Source: Synechococcus sp. CO36386bin_37 (GTDB lineage Bacteria > Cyanobacteriota > Cyanobacteriia > PCC-6307 > Cyanobiaceae). Taken from it: a DNA stretch of 9,607 nt. The translations under genes and the position numbers were made by a program. The number at the start of each line of letters is the position of its first letter. The first letter of the stretch is position 1. Positions 1-4,631 of the stretch are shown one piece after another. Under the pieces are notes generated by a model. The model was not told the DNA's origin, ran no database searches, and worked only from the letters and a program-made list of their open reading frames with translations. The stretch is taken from the NCBI GenBank assembly GCA_011525445.1, contig WTGE01000226.1, positions 2,664 to 12,270 of the forward strand, written 5' to 3'.

Positions 1-103
1 GCTCCAACCGAAGGTTGAAACTAACACTTGAAATATAGCCTTTGAAAAGAGAGTGTGCCGCAAGGCCATAGCCCCGTGGCACTTGATACATAGATGAATC
101 AGC

Positions 104-119
104 GAGTAGCGGAGTAGCG
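104..119. repeat. Tandem 8-base duplication (GAGTAGCG x2)
   Basis: Two exact head-to-tail copies of GAGTAGCG occupy 104-111 and 112-119 between two small inverted repeats. It looks like a local slippage duplication; no function is evident. Confidence 0.6.
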
Positions 120-253
120 GGCCAACTAAAGTACGAGAGCGTTGGTTTAGGCAAGATCCCTAGTCCAGGCAATATTTGCAAGGGATCCAAAACATAAATT
201 TTCCAAAGTCCTAATGGTCTCGTAAAAAAATGCTTAGTGCGAAGAGAAAAAGC

Positions 254-259
254 TATAGT
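254..259 (+). promoter_or_regulatory. Possible -10 element of the DJ-1-like gene
   Basis: TATAGT lies 57 bases ahead of the ATG at 316 and matches the bacterial -10 consensus at five of six positions. No convincing -35 hexamer is present at 16-18 bases upstream (the region reads TGCTTA), so this is only a candidate. Transcription from here would give a leader of about 50 bases. Confidence 0.25.
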
Positions 260-315
260 GAAAGTAGGAGATGGTTATTTGTACCAACTCCGAACAGTAA
301 TTTACGCTTGCAATC

Positions 316-927
316 ATGTTACTCAGCTCACATGGTCCGGCAAAAGGAAGAATAGGGGTCTTCATTGAAGATCACTTCGATATGACTGAATATCGAATTT
401 TCAACCGTCGTTTTCCTGCTGCCGGATATGAATTAGAATACATATCGAATCTTTGGGGGAATCCAACACTTCAGTTTGGCTCAAACCCAGACAATGGATG
501 GGTCGAGGAGCACATAACCGTCGCCAAGGATGTTGCAGATATAAATCCTACCGACTACAAAGGTTTCCTTCTCATTGGTGCATATGCTACGGATCGCCTG
601 AGGTACTCAGTAAAGCCCGAAAAAGGGAAGCCCAATGATGCACCTGCCGTTGAACTTTTAAGAAAGATTGACCAGGCTGAAGGTGTCAAGATAGGTACAA
701 TTTGCCACTCACTTTGGCTTCTTTGTGCTGACCGCACTCTTCTTGAGGGCAAGAAAGTAACGTGCGCACACAATATTCTTTGCGATGTTGAAAATGCTGG
801 AGCAGAAATTCAATATGGAGAGGATGGAACTGTTGGTAGCTGTGTTGATGGCGACTTAATAACAGCAAAACATCCTGCATTCACGGATGAATTGATCGAT
901 TTGTTCCTCAAAGAAATCGAAACTTGA
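316..927 (+). CDS. DJ-1/PfpI family protein (class I glutamine amidotransferase-like fold)
   Basis: This 203-residue protein has the features of the DJ-1/ThiJ/PfpI superfamily. An N-terminal beta strand (about residues 12-17) ends in Glu18, the position of the conserved acidic residue that pairs with the nucleophile. The nucleophile elbow is G-T-I-C-H-S with Cys130 and His131, and the C-terminal part carries the family-like LITAKHP segment (181-187). Known members include glyoxalase III/deglycase-type enzymes, intracellular proteases of the PfpI type and redox sensors; Cys followed by His is more like PfpI/YhbO than human DJ-1. The protein has no signal peptide, so it should be cytoplasmic. 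Length is normal for the family. The start at 316 is the first ATG after an in-frame stop at 298-300, and no Shine-Dalgarno is visible. The neighbour is a convergent CMD-like gene. The exact substrate cannot be assigned. Confidence 0.85.
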   Translation: MLLSSHGPAKGRIGVFIEDHFDMTEYRIFNRRFPAAGYELEYISNLWGNPTLQFGSNPDNGWVEEHITVAKDVADINPTDYKGFLLIGAYATDRLRYSVKPEKGKPNDAPAVELLRKIDQAEGVKIGTICHSLWLLCADRTLLEGKKVTCAHNILCDVENAGAEIQYGEDGTVGSCVDGDLITAKHPAFTDELIDLFLKEIET

Positions 928-938
928 TTAAAGTCAAT

Positions 939-962
939 GGGGCAAGTATCAAAACTTGCCCC
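939..962. terminator. Shared hairpin terminator between convergent genes
   Basis: A perfect 9-base inverted repeat GGGGCAAGT / ACTTGCCCC (939-947 with 954-962) encloses the 6-base loop ATCAAA. It lies between the stop codon of the DJ-1-like gene and that of the oppositely oriented CMD-like gene, where a bidirectional terminator is expected. The U-tract is poor on both strands, so it may act as a 3'-end stabiliser or processing signal rather than a textbook intrinsic terminator. Confidence 0.7.
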
Positions 963-984
963 TATCATTCACATCGGGAATTCA

Positions 985-1338
985 TCATGATCCATATTTC
1001 TCTTTTAGCTCATTAAGCCGTCCAAATCCACCCGCAGCCTTATTGAATCCACAGTAGACGCAAGCAAAGATAAGAATTTCCTCGATTTCTTCAAAACTAA
1101 TACCTTGCTTTAATGCCATTGTTACATGAGCCTCAAAAGGGATCCCTGGCCCGCTATACGATTGATTTGCAACGTCTAGCAAAATCGTAAACATGGCCTT
1201 GGTCTTTTGATCTATCAAGGAATGTCCCCAGGCTTCTCCAGCAACACGTACGCAAAAGTCCCCAAATTTAGGATTGACTCCGTTCAGTGCTTCTTGGAGT
1301 TGAACATCACCAAGGACAGCATTTTCCTTGAGATCCAT
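985..1338 (-). CDS. Carboxymuconolactone decarboxylase (CMD) family protein
   Basis: This 117-residue protein belongs to the CMD/AhpD-like all-helical family. The conserved core is seen at about residues 68-105: PFEAH with His71, ALKQG, a S-x-E-E-I-E-E-I-L helix (81-89) and VYCGFNKAAGGF. This follows the family pattern H-x(4)-AL-x(2)-G-x(3)-EI-x-E-x-L-x(6)-YxG. The redox CxxC pair of AhpD is absent (FEAH lies where it would be), so it resembles gamma-carboxymuconolactone decarboxylase-type members or small uncharacterised CMD proteins rather than a peroxidase partner. A single cysteine near the C-terminus (Cys96) could be redox active. I prefer the ATG at 1338; an in-frame TTG at 1356 would add six residues (MSLVII). 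No signal peptide is present. An 18-base dyad lies just upstream. Aromatic-acid catabolism genes are not seen nearby, so the true substrate is unknown. Confidence 0.8.
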   Translation of the reverse strand: MDLKENAVLGDVQLQEALNGVNPKFGDFCVRVAGEAWGHSLIDQKTKAMFTILLDVANQSYSGPGIPFEAHVTMALKQGISFEEIEEILIFACVYCGFNKAAGGFGRLNELKEKYGS

Positions 1339-1361
1339 AATAATGACAAGCGACAATTCAC

Positions 1362-1379
1362 CTTAGCACTTGTGCTGAG
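1362..1379. promoter_or_regulatory. 18-base dyad upstream of the CMD-like gene, possible operator
   Basis: CTTAGCACTTGTGCTGAG is an almost perfect palindrome: arms CTTAGCAC and GTGCTGAG, one wobble pair, 2-base centre. Its near edge is 24 bases upstream of the minus-strand ATG at 1338, in the promoter/leader zone of that gene. The compact symmetry is more typical of a dimeric-repressor site than of a terminator, because a 2-base loop is too small for a stable hairpin. No regulator gene is adjacent. Confidence 0.35.
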
Positions 1380-1443
1380 AAATGCACTGGCTCGTCAAGG
1401 GATTAGAACCTTTTTTGATTCTGCATGCTTGTGAAATGAAATT

Positions 1444-1469
1444 AATTCCATAGCTTCGGCTACGGGATT
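1444..1469. other. UUCG-capped stem-loop in the intergenic spacer
   Basis: An 11-pair stem, AATTCCATAGC (1444-1454) with GCTACGGGATT (1459-1469), is closed by C(TTCG)G, the exceptionally stable tetraloop when transcribed on the + strand. It contains one T-G wobble and one A/C mismatch. No T-run follows on either strand, so it is not a normal terminator. It forms the first part of a structured spacer leading to the NTF2-like operon. Confidence 0.6.
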
Positions 1470-1502
1470 GCTGTCCGATGACCTTGATCAACTGCAGGGG
1501 GA

Positions 1503-1615
1503 GGGTGAGGCTAAGATCAGAATTGATTCGAAGAAACCAAACTAACGATTCAATTGGAAATACTTTTCAACCTTGAATGGTAATCCTTATTACCATTTAG
1601 CTTCTCCCCTCACCC
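1503..1615 (+). ncRNA. Candidate structured RNA element (predicted three-way junction)
   Basis: The outer arms GGGTGAGG (1503-1510) and CCTCACCC (1608-1615) are perfectly complementary, and CTAA/TTAG (1511-1514 with 1597-1600) can extend them after a 7-base bulge. Two further stems lie inside. One is AATTGATTCG/CGATTCAATT (1521-1530 with 1546-1555, 9 of 10 pairs, 15-base loop). The other is a perfect 9-base stem AATGGTAAT/ATTACCATT (1576-1584 with 1589-1597) with a CCTT loop. A G-rich 5' flank (GGGGAG, 1498-1503) can pair alternatively with CTCCCC (1604-1609), giving two mutually exclusive registers. No known RNA family was recognised. It may be the leader of the NTF2-like operon, an independent small RNA or a MITE-like remnant. 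Strand is assigned only from the orientation of the downstream operon. Confidence 0.4.
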
Positions 1616-1656
1616 GCGTTAACACATCGTGAAGCGAAGAGGGCACTGCCCCGACA

Positions 1657-1695
1657 TTGGCTAAAGTTTAAGTGGTTAATAATCAACATAGCCAA
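1657..1695. promoter_or_regulatory. Inverted repeat TTGGCTA...TAGCCAA ahead of the NTF2-like operon
   Basis: Perfect 7-base arms TTGGCTA (1657-1663) and TAGCCAA (1689-1695) are separated by 25 bases, so the arm centres are 32 bases apart, about three helical turns. The AT-rich centre contains a TTAATAAT stretch (1676-1683) that could be a -10 region. The site ends 40 bases before the ATG at 1736. This layout fits a regulator binding around the operon promoter, though an RNA hairpin is also possible. Confidence 0.35.
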
Positions 1696-1735
1696 ATTCG
1701 GCAACCTTCAACAGCTCACAAACCCAAAGTATTTC

Positions 1736-2167
1736 ATGACCGACGCAACCTATCAATGGGAATGGCCGCACACCCTGAAGTGGCCAAAGTTCAACAATAT
1801 GGGAGAGCATGTAGATACTCTCAAAAAACTATTTCTCGCCGGAGAAGCGCTTAACGTCAATAATTTTATAAAATTCTTTGCGGACGAGTGTTATTACCAA
1901 TTTGGGAATTTTCCTCCCGCCAAGACACCTCAAGAAATCAAAGCTGCATCGCAAGGATTCATCGAGTCATGCGAAGGGCTACACCATCGCATCCTAAATA
2001 TTTCCATTCCGAGCGAAGATACATTGCTTGTTGAGATGGTTGTCACCTACATCTCACATAGTGGAAAGATAGTCACGCTTCCATGTTTTGATATTGTCAA
2101 ATATGAAGGGGCCTTAATCAAGGAGCTCAAAATATTTATGGACATCAACCCACTTTTTCAGGATTGA
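1736..2167 (+). CDS. NTF2/SnoaL-like protein, paralogue 1 of 4
   Basis: This is a 143-residue member of the NTF2-like (SnoaL/ketosteroid-isomerase fold) superfamily, the first of four tandem paralogues. It shares the local fingerprint of all four: a phenylalanine-rich helix (FIKFFADECYYQFGN, about 43-57), the aromatic-x-F/V-G/A-N turn, a central beta strand with TY-x(3)-SGK, then LPCFDIVKYEG with the C-x-D motif, and a C-terminal strand ending D-I-N-P-L-F. It has no signal peptide. Compared with its paralogues it has about 20 extra N-terminal residues, tryptophan-rich around WEWPHTLKW. The ATG at 1799 (MGEHVDTLKKLF) would give a 122-residue protein collinear with the others, so the start is uncertain and neither ATG has a Shine-Dalgarno. 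Members of this fold serve as isomerases, cyclases, dehydratases or non-enzymatic ligand carriers; no specific function can be given. Confidence 0.75.
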   Translation: MTDATYQWEWPHTLKWPKFNNMGEHVDTLKKLFLAGEALNVNNFIKFFADECYYQFGNFPPAKTPQEIKAASQGFIESCEGLHHRILNISIPSEDTLLVEMVVTYISHSGKIVTLPCFDIVKYEGALIKELKIFMDINPLFQD

Positions 2168-2212
2168 TATTTAATTCCTCAACTCAAGCCCTATCCAACC
2201 TAACCTTTTATC

Positions 2213-2578
2213 ATGTCAAACTCTGACACAGTGCGCACTCTTTTGAAAATGTTTGAATCCTTTAATGTAGAGGGATTCTTAGATCTTCTTACAGAGGATG
2301 CCGAGTATCGATTCGGTAATTATCCTGCAGCAGTTGGGCAGGAAAATATTGCTGCAACAATTAAGGCTAGCCATCTTGATGCAATTTCTGGCATTTCTTT
2401 TGAAATCAAATCCTTGTATGAACTTGAGGATACAGTAATTGCAGAGTTAGTATGCAACTATACTCTCAAAAAGGGTGGAAATCTACCGCTGCCATGCCTT
2501 GACATTTTCAAATTTCAAGGAGGGAAGGTGTCAGCAATGTTGGTCTTTATGGATGCAACTCCGCTTTTCACAGCATAA
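2213..2578 (+). CDS. NTF2/SnoaL-like protein, paralogue 2 of 4
   Basis: This 121-residue protein starts 45 bases after paralogue 1. It follows the same pattern: an N-terminal helix (DTVRTLLKMFESFN), FLDLLTEDAEYRFGN (about 21-36), A-V-G-x-E-x-I, an ELEDTVIAELVCNYT strand, then LPCLDIFKFQGGK with the conserved C-x-D, and the terminal strand M-D-A-T-P-L-F. This is the usual length for a single-domain NTF2-like protein, with the cone-shaped pocket expected between the helices and the curved sheet. It is cytoplasmic by lack of a signal peptide. The ATG at 2213 fits the alignment of paralogues, and the leader is C/A/T-rich without Shine-Dalgarno. Spacing and orientation indicate co-transcription with its neighbours. 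Substrate unknown. Confidence 0.8.
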   Translation: MSNSDTVRTLLKMFESFNVEGFLDLLTEDAEYRFGNYPAAVGQENIAATIKASHLDAISGISFEIKSLYELEDTVIAELVCNYTLKKGGNLPLPCLDIFKFQGGKVSAMLVFMDATPLFTA

Positions 2579-2591
2579 ATAACTTTATTCA

Positions 2592-2619
2592 AGTCAACCT
2601 ATTCAAAACCCAGTCAACC
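2592..2619 (+). repeat. Direct repeat AGTCAACC x2 in the leader of NTF2-like paralogue 3
   Basis: AGTCAACC occurs at 2592-2599 and again at 2612-2619, immediately before the ATG at 2620. The copies are 20 bases apart start to start, close to two helical turns. ATTCAA is also repeated here (2588-2593, 2601-2606). It may be a protein-binding site, a translational element or chance in a C/A-rich leader. Confidence 0.4.
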
Positions 2620-2985
2620 ATGGATTCCACACTTGTAACTTCTGTCAAAGAAGCTTATGCAGCCGTTGAATCGAACGACATTTCAGCGTATGTTCAATTC
2701 TTTACTGCTGATGCTGTTTACAAAGTAGCAAATTTCGATCCCGTCATTGGTCCTGATGGCATACGCGCCTTGGCAGAACCACTCGTCGACATGTTTGAGT
2801 CCGTTACTCATGACATCTCGACAATTTGGGAGTTAGACAACACAGTAATTTGTGAAATGAATGTAACGTATAACCGCAAAGACGGTAAGACAGTGACGGT
2901 TCCTTGTGTTGATGTAATCCACTTTACCGACGGCAAGGTCAATGAATTGAAGGCATATATCGATACATCACCAGCCTTTTCTTAA
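2620..2985 (+). CDS. NTF2/SnoaL-like protein, paralogue 3 of 4
   Basis: This 121-residue paralogue begins 41 bases after the previous stop. It has the same order of elements: helix VKEAYAAVESND, YVQFFTADAVYKVAN (about 24-38), V-I-G-P-D-G-I, strand ELDNTVICEMNVTYNRKDGK, then VPCVDVIHFTDGK with the C-x-D motif and a final strand Y-I-D-T-S-P-A-F. It differs from paralogues 1, 2 and 4 in having YKVAN where they have YxFGN or YQVGN, and P-A-F in place of P-L-F at the end, so its pocket may have diverged. It has no signal peptide or membrane segment. Function is not assignable beyond the fold. Confidence 0.8.
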   Translation: MDSTLVTSVKEAYAAVESNDISAYVQFFTADAVYKVANFDPVIGPDGIRALAEPLVDMFESVTHDISTIWELDNTVICEMNVTYNRKDGKTVTVPCVDVIHFTDGKVNELKAYIDTSPAFS

Positions 2986-3004
2986 ACAACCCAATTAAAT
3001 TAAA

Positions 3005-3364
3005 ATGTCTTCTCCATCACTTGAGCATGCCAAGAAGTTTCTTGGAGGGGTGGCAAGTTTAGATGAATATCTAAGCTTTTTCGCAGATGATTGTTGTTAT
3101 CAGGTTGGTAACAACCCCGTCATCGTTGGGAAAGAAGCCCTAGCGCAAAGCTACAACAGATTTAAAAATATAATTGAACGAGTTGAGCATGAGATTCTCT
3201 CGTTGTACGAGAGTGCGAGCAACGTAGTGATAGAGCTTAATGCCACATACCACAAGAAAGACGGAAGCGTCGTAACCATAACCTGTTTGGACTCGTTCAC
3301 CATAGTTGACCAAAAAATCAAGGTCCTTCAGGTATTTGCAGATCTTAGCCCTCTATTTAAGTAA
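3005..3364 (+). CDS. NTF2/SnoaL-like protein, paralogue 4 of 4
   Basis: This 119-residue protein is the last of the tandem set, only 19 bases after paralogue 3. It keeps YLSFFADDCCYQVGN (about 22-36), VIVGKEAL, the TYHKKDGSVV strand, a C-x-D motif in ITCLDSF and the D-L-S-P-L-F terminus. It lacks the proline before the motif cysteine (T-C instead of P-C), the clearest departure from the others. It has an adjacent Cys-Cys pair (about 31-32) where the others have one or no cysteine. Predicted cytoplasmic. The next gene's true start lies 31 bases downstream, so the operon probably continues into it. Confidence 0.8.
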   Translation: MSSPSLEHAKKFLGGVASLDEYLSFFADDCCYQVGNNPVIVGKEALAQSYNRFKNIIERVEHEILSLYESASNVVIELNATYHKKDGSVVTITCLDSFTIVDQKIKVLQVFADLSPLFK

Positions 3365-3395
3365 AATTACCGTCAATTCATCATCTTTCAAATCC

Positions 3396-4415
3396 ATGAT
3401 TTCTCTACTCAGACGACTCTTCACCCAAGTGTCTGCATTTTTGCTATCGCTTGTTGTTTTTTGCTTCTCCTTCCCTCTCAATGTCCAAGCAGCCACCTCA
3501 ACAAAGGTGATTCAAGGAGATAAAATGAATATGGGTAGGGGTGAGGTTTGGACTTGGACAGAAGTTGAGAAGGGTACTGGCACGCCAACACGGTTGGGGA
3601 TAACCTTGACCAAATCCGCTCTTGACGGACTTCCCGCTGATAATGAAAAGCCGGAGGCAGGGACTTTAAAACTTAAACTCATCGATGGAAGTCCTTGGCA
3701 CAATTTTGAATATGAGATGCTTTTTCCTAAAGAAGCTGATCGTACTGCCTACAATCACATGGGATTAAATTGGAATCCTGAAGGACATGGCCCCCTGAAG
3801 GATGTCTTCTTTGAACCCCATCTGGACGTGCACTTCTATATGGCGACCACGGAATATCGTCATTCAATCACAAATGACAGCATGGTCGACCCTGAAACTG
3901 AAGACCTGCTAGTACAAAATATTGAACCACCTAGAGATTTCCTTCCTGAGGGTTATTATCGTGCACCAAACACTTCTGAGCCTAGGATGGGTACACATTA
4001 TGCAGATATGAGTTCTGATCAATTAAAGCCACACAATTTTTCAAATATATTCTTGTTTGGCGGGCATAATGGCAACATCGTATTTTGGGAGCCAATGTTG
4101 ACCAGAAAATATCTTCTTTCCAAGCCCGACTTTTCAGCTAAAATTCCCCAGCCTAAGGCTTATCCAGTCAGCGGCTATTACCCTCTCTCCTACAGCGTCA
4201 AGTACGACAAGAGGCGTGATCTTATCAATGTGTCCTTGGATGAGCTCACATTGAGGGCTGCCTCCTATCCAGGTAATGTCTATGGTGTGGACTCTTGTCT
4301 GGATTCCAAGATGGTTGACATCATATTTACCCACAAAGAAGCAAAGCCAAATGAATTGCAAATACCAGCAAAATGCCAGCCTCTCGTGCCAATGATTAAA
4401 AGGGAACTGAGTTAA
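3396..4415 (+). CDS. Secreted TTHB210-like (DUF5602) domain protein
   Basis: This 339-residue protein has a clear Sec signal peptide: basic MISLLRR, a hydrophobic core at about 12-28 and cleavage after V-Q-A (residue 32). The RRLF stretch faintly resembles a twin-arginine motif. The mature part matches the TTHB210-like/DUF5602 pattern as I recall it: NWNPEGHGP (125-133), then H-L-D-V-H-F-Y (142-148), a G-T-H motif (199-201), GGHNG (222-226) and EPMLTRKYLLSK (232-243). His131, His142, Asp144, His146 and His201 recur in the N-terminal domain of the 819-residue protein at 6369-8828. Cys301 and Cys327 near the C-terminus could form a disulfide. Thermus TTHB210 is a homodecamer whose gene is under a sigmaE/anti-sigma system; its biochemical role is unknown. 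The ATG at 3396 was chosen because an upstream in-frame ATG at 3306 would overlap the previous gene and bury the signal peptide. Confidence 0.75.
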   Translation: MISLLRRLFTQVSAFLLSLVVFCFSFPLNVQAATSTKVIQGDKMNMGRGEVWTWTEVEKGTGTPTRLGITLTKSALDGLPADNEKPEAGTLKLKLIDGSPWHNFEYEMLFPKEADRTAYNHMGLNWNPEGHGPLKDVFFEPHLDVHFYMATTEYRHSITNDSMVDPETEDLLVQNIEPPRDFLPEGYYRAPNTSEPRMGTHYADMSSDQLKPHNFSNIFLFGGHNGNIVFWEPMLTRKYLLSKPDFSAKIPQPKAYPVSGYYPLSYSVKYDKRRDLINVSLDELTLRAASYPGNVYGVDSCLDSKMVDIIFTHKEAKPNELQIPAKCQPLVPMIKRELS

Positions 4416-4631
4416 CTCTTCGAATCGCATTATTTTTTAGTATTGTTCTATACAGTTAGTCAACGCTATCAGTTGCGGATATATTAAGCATCAACTGGCA
4501 GAGGAGAGCTTATATTTCTTTAATTATCGTTTAAAAAACCTTAACGTTAACTGTTCGAGTACCATGACATTTGGCAACCGTTCATGTCAAATCAGATTCG
4601 ATCACTAAAATAAATCATCTTGAGTATGTAA
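4416..4631. other. Intergenic promoter region ahead of the porin
   Basis: No gene is seen in these 216 bases. A T-rich run at 4431-4438 follows the stop of the TTHB210-like gene without a clear hairpin, although the stop codon lies within the palindrome GAGTTAACTC (4409-4418). Downstream are the 10-base palindrome TTAACGTTAA (4541-4550), the TGACAT/ATGTCA inverted repeat (4565-4589) and a -10-like TAAAAT (4606-4611). Confidence 0.5.
4565..4611 (+). promoter_or_regulatory. Probable porin promoter with possible operator
   Basis: TAAAAT at 4606-4611 matches the -10 consensus at five of six positions and lies 20 bases before the porin ATG, which would give a very short leader. The -35 position is not consensus. 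It is covered instead by one arm of a perfect inverted repeat TGACAT (4565-4570) / ATGTCA (4584-4589) with a 13-base spacer. A weak -35 overlapped by a dyad is typical of an activator-dependent or repressible promoter. The palindrome TTAACGTTAA (4541-4550) is a second candidate site. Cyanobacterial Pho boxes contain TTAAC-type half-sites, but the expected 11-base spacing is not present. Confidence 0.4.

Larger units (their letters stand above)
1..315. other. Gene-free left edge with several short hairpins
   Basis: I see no credible coding region in this stretch on either strand. It contains a series of short inverted repeats: CAACC/GGTTG (5-9 with 13-17), GTGCCGC/GTGGCAC (55-61 with 76-82, one G-U pair, with a nested GGC/GCC), CCAAC/GTTGG (122-126 with 141-145) and a perfect GATCCCT/AGGGATC (155-161 with 181-187). 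An exact 8-base tandem duplication, GAGTAGCG twice, lies at 104-119. The stretch may be the 3' end of an upstream transcript, a small structured RNA or the leader of the DJ-1-like gene; the sequence does not decide between these. Confidence 0.5.
1357..1735. other. Gene-free divergent intergenic region
   Basis: This 379-base gap separates the minus-strand CMD-like gene from the plus-strand NTF2-like operon and must hold promoters for both. I found no credible protein-coding gene in it. The frame of the first NTF2-like gene stays open back to 1601 but has no ATG or GTG there. The content is mainly secondary structure: the dyad at 1362-1379, the UUCG hairpin at 1444-1469, the complex fold at 1503-1615, a small GGGC/GCCC hairpin at 1641-1651 and the inverted repeat at 1657-1695. 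Confidence 0.6.

Noticed and set aside
271..300. A nine-codon ORF (MVICTNSEQ) in frame with the DJ-1-like gene and ending 15 bases before its ATG.
   Set aside because: The GGAG motif directly abuts the ATG with no spacing, and nothing marks it as translated; most likely chance.
1386..1410. The minus strand reads GGTTCTAATCCC followed by a GAGCCA-like end, resembling a tRNA T-arm and 3' end (possible attachment site).
   Set aside because: The loop reads TTCTAAT rather than TTCRANY, the T-stem has a mismatch, and no D-arm, anticodon arm or integrase gene is present.
1444..1615. Possible CRISPR array or insertion-sequence end, given the many short inverted repeats.
   Set aside because: There are no regularly spaced direct repeats, no transposase and no target-site duplication; the arms differ from each other, which fits an RNA fold better.
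1600..1616. CTCCCCTCACCC resembles the ACTCCTCACAC core of the cyanobacterial small RNA Yfr1.
   Set aside because: The match is imperfect, the segment can pair with upstream bases rather than being unpaired, and the Yfr1 flanking hairpin plus terminator arrangement is missing.
3306..3395. An upstream ATG that would lengthen the TTHB210-like protein by 30 residues.
   Set aside because: It overlaps the last NTF2-like gene by 59 bases and would place the signal peptide internally; the ATG at 3396 gives a normal signal peptide.
4134..4430. A 98-codon minus-strand reading frame opposite the TTHB210-like gene.
   Set aside because: It lies wholly antisense to a well-supported gene and shows no recognisable domain.
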